22,285 nucleotides of DNA, from positions 1-22,285 of the forward strand of contig CAZULF010000026.1 of the NCBI GenBank assembly GCA_964621215.1. Direction: 5' to 3'. Origin of the DNA: CAZULF01 sp964621215. Lineage in GTDB: Bacteria; Pseudomonadota; Gammaproteobacteria; UBA1113. This document shows, piece by piece, positions 16,372-22,285 of this stretch (positions are counted from its first letter, which is position 1; every line of letters begins with the position of its first letter). The notes under the pieces are model-generated. The model was given only the letters and a program-made list of their open reading frames with translations, searched no databases and was not told the origin of the DNA. The position numbers and the translations under genes are program-made.

Positions 16372-17552
16372 AACGGATTTTAATCACTGGAGCGCGGTCG
16401 GCTGTTGCGTTGGACCTCGCACGTCACTTTCATGCAGTCGGTTGTGATGTTTACATGATGGATACCTGGCCTACCACATTGAGTCACTACTCGAATGCAG
16501 TGAAATTATATTTATCTGCTCCCAGTCCTCGCTTTGAAACACAAGCATTTATTCAAAAGTTATCTAACACGATAAAAAAACATAAAATTGATATATTAAT
16601 TCCTACTTTTGAAGAAACACTATATATCGCACAATATCGTCACCAATTACCCACCGATCAATGCACCGTATTCTGCGCTTCATTTGATGCGTTGCATAAA
16701 TTACATCATAAATATGATTTTCAGCAGCGTTTGAAAGAGCATGGCATTGCTAGCATACCCACACAACTTCTCACATCAATATCACAGTTAGAACAAGTCA
16801 GTATGCCCAAACCCTATATTGTTAAAGCGTGTTATTCGCGAGCAGCACTAGGCTTTTATACCATTAAAGAAAATTCTACTTTGCCTGTGATCACCGCAAG
16901 CGAAAATAACCCTTGGGTAGCGCAGCAATTATTAGTCGGAAAAAAATATTGCACTTACAGTGTCTGTCAACAAGGTCGCGTTCATGCGCATGTGACTTAT
17001 CCAGTCAAAATAGCGATTGATGGTAGCTCTTGCATCCTATTTGAAGCGATTCATCATGCTGCAATTACTCAATGGATAGACAATTTTGTTAGTAAAGAAA
17101 ACTATACCGGACAAATCGCTTTTGATTTTATTGAAACTGCAGAGGGTCTTTATGCCATTGAATGTAATCCACGCTCTACTAGTGGCGTGCATTTATTTCC
17201 GCACACCACAAAACTAGCGCAGGCCTTTTTAAATGAAGATAATGAGCGCTTAAATCCACCTTTGGGTGTACGTCGTCAAATCATTGCCGGAATGTTGATG
17301 TATGGCTGGCGAACCAGCTCTTCACCCAATTTTTCTTATTTTGTAAAACATTTTTTCTCTTCATCTGATGTTGTTTTTGATCATCGTGATTTATTTCCCT
17401 TTATCATGCAACCCAAGATGATAATGAGGATATTATCTGAAGCTCGGCGCTTGAAATTGTCATTACCCGCTCTATTTAATCACGATTTAGAGTGGAATAA
17501 TGAGATTAAAAATGATACAATTGCCCTATCGACTGAGGATATACGGGATTAA
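16359..17552 (+). CDS. ATP-grasp family ligase-like enzyme
   Basis: 397 aa if started at the ATG at 16359; an upstream in-frame ATG at 16335 would add 8 residues. AGAGG precedes 16359 at about 11 bases, and MSKLKRILITGARSAVALDL gives a typical start to a Rossmann-like pre-ATP-grasp domain. The ATP-grasp core shows a nucleotide-lysine region (YIVKACYSRAALGFY), a QQLLVGKKYCTYSV strand, and the metal-binding end FDFIETAEGLYAIECNPRSTSG with Glu and Asn ligands in ECN. Such enzymes join a carboxylate to an amine or thiol through an acyl-phosphate. The start lies inside the last codons of the pump gene (13-base overlap), and a peptidase gene follows after 5 bases. The real substrate is not evident; carbamoyl-phosphate-synthase-like or amino-acid ligase relatives are both possible. 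Confidence 0.8.
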   Translation: MSKLKRILITGARSAVALDLARHFHAVGCDVYMMDTWPTTLSHYSNAVKLYLSAPSPRFETQAFIQKLSNTIKKHKIDILIPTFEETLYIAQYRHQLPTDQCTVFCASFDALHKLHHKYDFQQRLKEHGIASIPTQLLTSISQLEQVSMPKPYIVKACYSRAALGFYTIKENSTLPVITASENNPWVAQQLLVGKKYCTYSVCQQGRVHAHVTYPVKIAIDGSSCILFEAIHHAAITQWIDNFVSKENYTGQIAFDFIETAEGLYAIECNPRSTSGVHLFPHTTKLAQAFLNEDNERLNPPLGVRRQIIAGMLMYGWRTSSSPNFSYFVKHFFSSSDVVFDHRDLFPFIMQPKMIMRILSEARRLKLSLPALFNHDLEWNNEIKNDTIALSTEDIRD

Positions 17553-17557
17553 ATCTT

Positions 17558-18091
17558 ATGAGTCATAAACATTTGATTAAAAAAATTCACCAAAAACTGG
17601 GAATTCCCGTTGATTATGCTGAAAAACGGCATTTATCTATCCAACCGCAAGCAACCCGTCTAGTCAATATCCTTTCGAATCAACAAGATAGAATTTTTCA
17701 ATTAGCGCCAGAAACAGCAAATGCTTGGCAAGAAATGTATACCGCCGCGCAGCAAGAAGGCGTTACGTTGATGATTGGTTCCGCTTTTCGTAGCTTCAAA
17801 TACCAAACTCAAGTGATTGAAAATCGCATGGCGAAAGGACGTTCCTTAGACAACATTTTACAATCGATCGCCGCCCCGGGTTATAGTGAGCATCACACCG
17901 GTCAAGCAATTGATATTATTACGCCTGATTCTGAACCTTTCTCTGAATCTTTTGAATCAACCGCTGCATTCCGTTGGCTGCAAGCTAATGCCGGGACATT
18001 CGGCTTTAAAATGTCATTTCCACGTGATAATCCGCATGGTTTTGTTTATGAACCTTGGCATTGGCGGTTTAGTGAGTCGAATAGCAAGTGA
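17558..18091 (+). CDS. M15B-type (VanY-like) D-Ala-D-Ala carboxypeptidase-family metallopeptidase
   Basis: 177 aa. The LAS metallopeptidase signature is present: SEHHTGQAID at residues 110-119, with H112 and D119 as zinc ligands, and EPWHWRF at 165-171, with E165 as base and H168 as third ligand. GSAFRSFKYQTQVI is the usual Arg-bearing substrate strand. Family members trim D-Ala or other residues from peptidoglycan peptides. No signal peptide is visible (the start is MSHKHLIKKIHQ), so either it works in the cytoplasm on recycled or cytosolic peptides or it is exported in another way. It follows the ATP-grasp gene by 5 bases and probably shares its mRNA; no strong ribosome site is seen (GAGG about 20 bases upstream). 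Confidence 0.88.
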   Translation: MSHKHLIKKIHQKLGIPVDYAEKRHLSIQPQATRLVNILSNQQDRIFQLAPETANAWQEMYTAAQQEGVTLMIGSAFRSFKYQTQVIENRMAKGRSLDNILQSIAAPGYSEHHTGQAIDIITPDSEPFSESFESTAAFRWLQANAGTFGFKMSFPRDNPHGFVYEPWHWRFSESNSK

Positions 18092-18114
18092 CATACCTTA
18101 CACAGCCACTGTAA

Positions 18115-18141
18115 CCTGGATGAAGCGAAGCGGAACCCGGG
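18115..18141 (+). repeat. 27-bp CCTGGATG...CCCGGG repeat, copy 1
   Basis: CCTGGATG, then AAGCGAAGCGGAA, then CCCGGG. It matches the reverse complement of the repeat at 18842-18870 at about 22 of 27 positions, so the two are inverted copies flanking the small gene at 18467-18817. Its ends can pair weakly to form a hairpin. Confidence 0.7.
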
Positions 18142-18148
18142 ATGATTT

Positions 18149-18260
18149 GACCTTGTGCCACGCAAGTCTCTCGTGAAGACGCTGTAAATACGTCCCTGTA
18201 CGCTCAGGTTCGGCATCCCTGCCTCACATGCTTCACTCAAGACTTCGATAGCACAAGGTC
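18149..18260. repeat. 112-bp MITE-like element with imperfect terminal inverted repeats
   Basis: The ends GACCTTGTGC (18149-18158) and GCACAAGGTC (18251-18260) are perfect inverted repeats of 10 bp. Similarity continues inward as AAGTCT and GTGAAG blocks, giving about 23 of 30 matches. It contains no protein. A target-site duplication is not obvious. Confidence 0.6.
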
Positions 18261-18326
18261 ACAATATTCCAGATTTCACAGCCTGGATGCTGTCATGCCA
18301 GCGAAGGCAGTACAATTTGTATATTT

Positions 18327-18359
18327 TCGTCGTCCTGCGGCTTATCCGCGGGACGACGA
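18327..18359. repeat. Hairpin-only copy of the palindromic element (copy D)
   Basis: TCGTCGTCCTGCGG (18327-18340) and CCGCGGGACGACGA (18346-18359) pair at 13 of 14 positions plus one T-G wobble, around the loop CTTAT. It looks like the left arm's beginning joined directly to the right arm's end, lacking the GGATCC and AGAAC centre seen in copies A-C. It is intergenic. Confidence 0.85.
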
Positions 18360-18385
18360 GATTAGAAAATTTTTCATCTTTCTTC

Positions 18386-18412
18386 TTGCGCTTTAAAAAA
18401 GTTGACTATACT
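18386..18412 (+). promoter_or_regulatory. Possible promoter of the small orphan gene
   Basis: TATACT (18407-18412, 5 of 6 to the -10 consensus) lies 15 bases after TTGCGC (18386-18391). The spacing is short; a TTGACT just downstream (18402) has no matching -10. RNA would start near 18419 and the start codon is at 18467. Confidence 0.3.
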
Positions 18413-18466
18413 TAAAAAACCTTTTCAGTAATGTCAGCCCAAAAAACTACCAGCGAGGAAGAAAAA

Positions 18467-18817
18467 ATGCAAAATATACTTACTCATAACTATTCCCCAA
18501 TAAACGCAAATTCGCAATATGAAAATATCAATATCTTATCAGAAAACACTTATTCAAGTTTAGATGCATTGCATGACGATATCTGGGAAAGATGGATTAA
18601 CCGTAAACAAAATGGAGCGAACATAGATATGCTACTCAGCGACGTCACTACACATACTTTAAAAAATTATGCTAACTTTCTTCGCATGAAAGCTAAAATG
18701 GCAACATTCAATTCCATCTCATTGCATTTCGATTTAATAAAATTTCGCTGCAAAGTTTTAGATATCATTGCACAGCGTGATAGAAACGGAAATTCAGTTA
18801 TTGGTTATCGTTGGTAA
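18467..18817 (+). CDS. Small orphan protein of unknown function
   Basis: 116 aa from the ATG at 18467, chosen because GAGGAAG lies 5 bases upstream; the in-frame ATG at 18431 has no ribosome site. I do not recognise the family. There is no signal peptide or membrane segment. The first 40 residues are rich in Asn, Ser and Tyr and probably disordered; the rest looks helical (LDALHDDIWERWINRKQNG; MLLSDVTTHTLKNYANFLRM; FDLIKFRCKVLDIIAQRD) with regularly spaced hydrophobic residues. It is single-gene, flanked by inverted copies of a dispersed repeat (18115 and 18842) and by other repeats, a setting that suggests a lineage-specific or acquired gene. A secreted effector is possible in a host-associated bacterium but nothing shows it. 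Confidence 0.7.
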   Translation: MQNILTHNYSPINANSQYENINILSENTYSSLDALHDDIWERWINRKQNGANIDMLLSDVTTHTLKNYANFLRMKAKMATFNSISLHFDLIKFRCKVLDIIAQRDRNGNSVIGYRW

Positions 18818-18841
18818 TCGGCTTGCGTCCTCAAGTCCGTG

Positions 18842-18870
18842 GCCTGGATTCCGCTTTGCGACATCCAGGC
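18842..18870 (-). repeat. Repeat copy 2 / hairpin between convergent genes
   Basis: GCCTGGAT (18842-18849) and ATCCAGGC (18863-18870) pair perfectly over 8 bp with a 13-base loop. It lies between the convergent ends of the orphan gene (18817) and the DUF805 gene (18879), so it may also help to end transcription. It is an inverted relative of the copy at 18115. Confidence 0.7.
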
Positions 18871-18878
18871 TATCTATT

Positions 18879-19259
18879 TTACGAAACTGGCGGAAAACCG
18901 AATTGATTTGGGCCCTTTGTGCCTTCTAGCACTAGAAAAACTAATACAATAATGCCACCCACTACCGGAATTAAGCTCAATAATAGCCACCCTCCACTAC
19001 GATCGGTATCGTGTAAACGTCGTACAGCAGCGGCTATGGTTGGTAAAAAGAAAACGGCAAAAAGTATAAAAACTAGAACAAACGATAAGTTATTGCTAGT
19101 AGAATGAGTAATTGCACTTACTATTCCGCCAATAAATTGTACGATAAACTGCAGCATTGTAGAAAACAGTATAAACCACCAATATTCCGAGCGTGAAGCT
19201 CTGCCAGTAAAGTCAGTATATTTATTAAAACACGTTTTTATTGATGTTTGAAAATTCAT
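18879..19259 (-). CDS. DUF805 inner-membrane protein (YhaH-like)
   Basis: 126 aa from the ATG at 19259, which has AAGGGG 6 bases upstream; a longer frame from 19289 is not supported. The start MNFQTSIKTCFNKYTDFTGR with RASRSEYWWF is the family hallmark. Three to four hydrophobic segments follow (FSTMLQFIVQFIGGIVSAI; VLVFILFAVFFLPTIAAAV; WLLLSLIPVVGGIIVLVFLV), with RRLHDTDRSGGW between the last two and a TKGPNQFG tail, all typical of DUF805. The family's function is unknown. It is apparently monocistronic with its own promoter after the ABC-permease gene. Confidence 0.9.
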   Translation of the reverse strand: MNFQTSIKTCFNKYTDFTGRASRSEYWWFILFSTMLQFIVQFIGGIVSAITHSTSNNLSFVLVFILFAVFFLPTIAAAVRRLHDTDRSGGWLLLSLIPVVGGIIVLVFLVLEGTKGPNQFGFPPVS

Positions 19260-19299
19260 AAAATCCCCTTTTGTATAAAGTAAATCCATTTACAGTAAA

Positions 19300-19328
19300 A
19301 TTGTACCGCAGGTCTTCTCTGAGAGCAA
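19300..19328 (-). promoter_or_regulatory. Candidate promoter of the DUF805 gene
   Basis: On the minus strand TTGCTC (19328-19323) and TACAAT (19305-19300, 5 of 6 to the -10) are separated by 17 bases, right after the permease stop and about 40 bases before the chosen start. An inverted repeat GTAAAT-gg-ATTTAC lies between it and the ribosome site. Confidence 0.4.
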
Positions 19329-19335
19329 TGTAAAG

Positions 19336-20742
19336 CTACGACTGCCTGGGATCAAAACCTTCCCGAACTGCATCGCCAAATAAATTAATTGCTAAAACTA
19401 AAACAAACATAAATACAAAAGCCGCTGCCAGTGGCCACCAAACGATGGGATCCCGCGCTAACTCCAAACGAGCGCTGTCGATCATATTACCCCAACTCAG
19501 TGTTGAAGGATCGACGCCCACGCCAACATATGTTAAGACAGCCTCAGCAAGGACTAAGGCGCTAAAATCCAAAACGACCGAAACAACGATAATATGTAAT
19601 ATATTAGGCAAGATATGTTCAATTAAAATGCGATGTGATTTAGTGCCTAATGTACGTGCTGCTAATACAAAATCCATTTCTCGTAATTTTAATGTTTCTG
19701 CGCGCAAAACTCGACAAAGTCCAGTCCAGCTGGTTAAACCTAAAATTAAACAAAGTAAGACTAAACGCAAATCAGCACGTTGAGTAACGGTTGAAAATAA
19801 GCTTGGGTGAGTGGCAAGATAAATTTGCATAGATAATACCGAGGCAACAATCAACAATACGCTGGGAATTGAACTGATAGTGGTATAAATATATTGGATA
19901 ATGTCATCAACACGACCACCGCGATAACCCGCCAGCATCCCTAAAAAAACAGCAAAGGGTAATGTAAATAAAGTGGTGAGACTACCTATCAACAAACCTG
20001 TTCGAATGCTTTTTACAACCTGATAAAATACATCACTACCCACTTTATTAGTCCCAAATATATGGTAATGATGACACAGTAACAGCATAGTGAGAATTAT
20101 AATATTCAACGCGCTAATGGTTAAAATAGCGGTACGCCAAGGAAATTGTGTTTGCCCTCGCCCTATACGTCGACTTGCCTCAGCAAAAGAGACTTGCCAT
20201 TGCCAAACACAAAAAAATAAAATAACTCCATAAAAAATTAAATTGAGTCCCATCGCCAGCGCAAATGCCATTGATGCACGTTGCGCAACATCTACATTAC
20301 GCGCTTGACTCGAATTAATTCCCATGGCTACAGACTGTAATTTTGGATAGCGATTAGCATAGTTTCCATTTGCTGTATGAACCCATTCCTTCGTATAAAG
20401 ATGTGTCGAGAAAGGCGCAGAATAGGTCACTTCGGTTGATTTATCTAGTGGCGACATTATCATATCCAATACACTGACCGTGGTCGCTGAATATTGCACG
20501 GCTTGATTGGGCGATACACTAAGCCGTTGAATAAAGTGTATCGAATCAAGAATGCCGACACTCGCATAAACACTCAATATAATTAAGCTAAAAACTGCTA
20601 CCGGTCGTTGAAATATACGCATCCAGGCCTGTTGCCAATAAGGTTTCTTAAGCATCCGTCGAATAACGATAATAGACATAAAAACAAATAGATAAATGAA
20701 TATATCTGATAATAAAAAAACGGGTTTATAGGCAAGCATCAT
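19336..20742 (-). CDS. OppC/DppC-type ABC importer permease, extended form
   Basis: 468 aa, much longer than the usual 300 or so. The C-terminal part is a normal OppC permease: FYQVVKSIRTGLLIGSLTTL, and the EAA loop that touches the ATPase (FVLAARTLGTKSHRILIEHI, LPNILH), then VLTYVGVGVDPSTLSWGNMI and a final FGDAVREGFDPRQS. The N-terminal 200 residues add a cytoplasmic start, a membrane helix near residues 50-65, a roughly 100-residue periplasmic segment and another helix (FALAMGLNLIFYGVILFFCV). A double ATG starts one base after the OppB stop, so the genes are coupled. It should form the transmembrane channel for peptide uptake with OppB. No ATPase gene follows in this direction. Confidence 0.88.
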   Translation of the reverse strand: MMLAYKPVFLLSDIFIYLFVFMSIIVIRRMLKKPYWQQAWMRIFQRPVAVFSLIILSVYASVGILDSIHFIQRLSVSPNQAVQYSATTVSVLDMIMSPLDKSTEVTYSAPFSTHLYTKEWVHTANGNYANRYPKLQSVAMGINSSQARNVDVAQRASMAFALAMGLNLIFYGVILFFCVWQWQVSFAEASRRIGRGQTQFPWRTAILTISALNIIILTMLLLCHHYHIFGTNKVGSDVFYQVVKSIRTGLLIGSLTTLFTLPFAVFLGMLAGYRGGRVDDIIQYIYTTISSIPSVLLIVASVLSMQIYLATHPSLFSTVTQRADLRLVLLCLILGLTSWTGLCRVLRAETLKLREMDFVLAARTLGTKSHRILIEHILPNILHIIVVSVVLDFSALVLAEAVLTYVGVGVDPSTLSWGNMIDSARLELARDPIVWWPLAAAFVFMFVLVLAINLFGDAVREGFDPRQS

Positions 20743-20743
20743 A

Positions 20744-21721
20744 TTATTCTAACCTTACTCGAGGATCGACCAGCGTATAAGCGATGTCCGTCATGATTAA
20801 TCCTACAATATATAATACAGAACCTAAAAATACTGTGGCTCTTACAATCGCAAAATCTTGATTTTGAATAGCATCGATGGTGTAACTTCCTAATCCTGGA
20901 ATTGCAAAAAAAGACTCTAATAACAAACTTCCTAAAAATAAACTAGGAATCACTACAACTATACCTGTTAAAATGGGAAGCATGCCATTTTTCAATACGT
21001 GCTTAAATAAAACCGCCATTTCACTTAAGCCTTTCGCGCGTGCAGTACGAACGTATTCTTTATTGATTTCCTCTAAAAAAATAGTTCTATACCAACGAGT
21101 GCCAGCGCCAACTCCACTGATAACCGCGATAATAGCTGGCAGCAATAAAAAATGCCAAGCCACAAGCCCAGACTGATAACCAGAAATAGGAAATAATCGT
21201 AATATTTTCGCAAATAAATATTGCCCTCCAATGATATAAAATAATCCTGATATGGACATCAACATTACACAAATTAGCACGCCAGATAATTCCAATGCTG
21301 TTTGGCGAAACACAATAAGTAATAATGAAAATACAATATTAGTAAGCAAGCCCAAACCTAGTGCACCCGCAGCTAAAGCAAAGCTAGGCCACATCCGCTG
21401 AGAAATATCGGCATTGATATTACGACCTTGATCTGAATTTCCAAAACTAAATGCAAATAACGCTAACGATTTTTGATAAAACAGGGTCTGTGTTATGTGT
21501 GTAATACCGGAAGCTTCTGAATTATAAAACATCGGGAGATTATATCCATGCGATACTTTCCAGGTTTGGATCATGGCAGGCGTCACATATTTTTGTCCCA
21601 GTTGTGCTCGAGCCATATCATCTGGTGAGTTAACTGCGAAAAATAAAACAAATGTAATTAAATTAATGCCCAATAACACAGGTATCGCGTATAAGATCCT
21701 TCGTATTATATAATTCCACAT
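20744..21721 (-). CDS. OppB/DppB-type ABC importer permease
   Basis: 325 aa, normal length. It starts MWNYIIRRILYAIPVLLGIN with the LITFVLFF helix typical of OppB/DppB, has about six membrane helices, and the EAA loop NKEYVRTARAKGLSEMAVLF then KHVLKNGMLP that docks to the ATPase. It ends LVDPRVRLE as in the family. AGGAAG lies 6 bases upstream of the ATG, inside the end of the binding-protein gene (3 bases between stop and start). It would pair with the OppC-type protein to move oligopeptides or similar solutes into the cell. Confidence 0.93.
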   Translation of the reverse strand: MWNYIIRRILYAIPVLLGINLITFVLFFAVNSPDDMARAQLGQKYVTPAMIQTWKVSHGYNLPMFYNSEASGITHITQTLFYQKSLALFAFSFGNSDQGRNINADISQRMWPSFALAAGALGLGLLTNIVFSLLLIVFRQTALELSGVLICVMLMSISGLFYIIGGQYLFAKILRLFPISGYQSGLVAWHFLLLPAIIAVISGVGAGTRWYRTIFLEEINKEYVRTARAKGLSEMAVLFKHVLKNGMLPILTGIVVVIPSLFLGSLLLESFFAIPGLGSYTIDAIQNQDFAIVRATVFLGSVLYIVGLIMTDIAYTLVDPRVRLE

Positions 21722-21724
21722 AAA

Positions 21725-22285
21725 CTACTTCCTGTTAATTTTTCTTGGTGGCTGATGCTGTATGCGGCCATATTTATATGCGAATGGCACCACGCTCAAT
21801 AACAATAATACGATGACGATCACTAAACTACCCCAATGCGGTTGATTCCACTCTCGTTGTAATTGTGCCCTTTTTTTCGGATCAATTTTAATATATTTTA
21901 ACGTATTGTTTGCCATGGTATTTAATTTTCCAGGGATAACCCATGGTTGCATTAGCGCATAAGTTTCGGCGTTAAATGCACCAAACCAAGGTGTATCTTC
22001 TTGAAAGAGTTGATTCATCTGATCCACAATCGCTTGTCTTGCTGGGCCATTAGGCATTGAGCGCATCTGTTCAAACAGTTGATTAAATTGTGGGTTATTA
22101 TAATTACTTGCATTTTCTCCGCCTCCTTTAACTTTACTATTGGGGCCATAGAGTAGAAAATAAAAGTTTTCTGGATCTGGATAATCTGCCGACCAACCCC
22201 AAAAAAACATTTGTGCGTTACCTGTGCGCATTTTTTCCTGGAACCGATTATAGTCAGTATCATTAATAATTAATTGTATGCCCAA
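21725..22285 (-). CDS. Family 5 solute-binding protein, C-terminal part (partial) with membrane anchor
   Basis: The right edge cuts the gene; the last 186 codons remain. FFWGWSADYPDPENFYFLL and the following NYNNPQFNQLFEQM and LFQEDTPWFGAF are signatures of the C-terminal lobe of OppA/DppA-type peptide-binding proteins. After the normal end of the fold comes a hydrophobic helix (SLVIVIVLLLLSVVPFAY, about 35 residues from the end) and a basic tail KYGRIQHQPPRKINRK, which would anchor the protein in the inner membrane with its tail in the cytoplasm. The standard family is free in the periplasm or lipid-anchored at its N-terminus. OppB follows after 3 bases. The 5' end and signal peptide lie outside the window. 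Confidence 0.9.
   Translation of the reverse strand: MGIQLIINDTDYNRFQEKMRTGNAQMFFWGWSADYPDPENFYFLLYGPNSKVKGGGENASNYNNPQFNQLFEQMRSMPNGPARQAIVDQMNQLFQEDTPWFGAFNAETYALMQPWVIPGKLNTMANNTLKYIKIDPKKRAQLQREWNQPHWGSLVIVIVLLLLSVVPFAYKYGRIQHQPPRKINRK

Larger units (their letters stand above)
18092..18466. other. 375-base gene-free stretch filled with nested dispersed repeats
   Basis: Between the metallopeptidase and the next gene I find no coding sequence. In order it holds a CCTGGATG...CCCGGG hairpin repeat (18115-18141), an inverted-repeat-bounded 112-bp element (18149-18260), a GCCTGGATG...GCGAAGGC fragment (from 18281), and a hairpin form of the CGTCGTCC element (18327-18359). A possible promoter for the small downstream gene follows. 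Short open frames here are on both strands inside the repeats and are not credible genes. Confidence 0.75.

Noticed and set aside
18046..18240. Short open frames on both strands after the metallopeptidase
   Set aside because: They run through dispersed repeats and the end of the peptidase gene, with no ribosome sites and no recognisable domain.
18327..18375. Rho-independent terminator for the efflux operon
   Set aside because: The hairpin is strong, but the first T-run begins about 10 bases after it and A-rich sequence intervenes; it fits better as a member of the palindromic element family.

Overview
The window looks like chromosomal DNA of an AT-rich Gram-negative gammaproteobacterium. It carries LapA/LapB (LPS assembly control), a TolC/adaptor/RND efflux operon, OmpA-like outer-membrane barrels and an AddB-like repair nuclease of a type found in beta/gammaproteobacteria. 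Gene style and the dispersed GC-rich palindromes suggest Legionellales or a similar host-associated lineage; that placement is inference.

Layout. 1-1154 (-): two tandem paralogous outer-membrane beta-barrel genes, the first cut by the window edge. 1303-1596 (-): glycine-rich RRM RNA-binding protein with a clear terminator. 1778-8398 (+): an overlapping pair encoding an AddB-like PD-(D/E)XK protein and an AddA/RecB-like UvrD helicase-nuclease. 8529-8735 (-): a glycine-zipper lipoprotein. 9020-10497 (-): lapA-lapB. 10617-18091 (+): a tightly packed run of TolC-like protein, membrane-fusion adaptor, RND pump, ATP-grasp enzyme and M15B-type metallopeptidase, mostly joined by 4-13 base overlaps. 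18092-18466: a stretch of nested dispersed repeats. 18467-18817 (+): a small orphan gene. 18879-19259 (-): DUF805 membrane protein. 19336-22285 (-): three genes of an Opp/Dpp-type ABC importer (binding protein cut by the window edge, OppB, OppC) with no ATPase gene in view.

The most striking feature is a family of GC-rich palindromic elements, about 77 bp at full size, inserted in frame three times into the AddAB-like pair (once in the B subunit, twice in the A subunit). A hairpin-only copy lies near 18340. At all three coding insertions one arm has been re-copied at exactly 24-bp spacing, i.e. 8 codons. In the helicase gene one such array holds a 100-N assembly gap. The apparent frame break there is best read as a gap-size artefact, because the repeat is read in the same codon phase on both sides. 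This behaviour resembles the Rickettsia palindromic elements found inside protein genes.

Other notable points: an exact 138-bp tandem duplication in the hairpin region of the efflux adaptor; a binding protein with a C-terminal membrane anchor; a possible leaderless start for the TolC-like gene; and a small cluster of DnaA-box-like 9-mers in the lapB/lipoprotein spacer.
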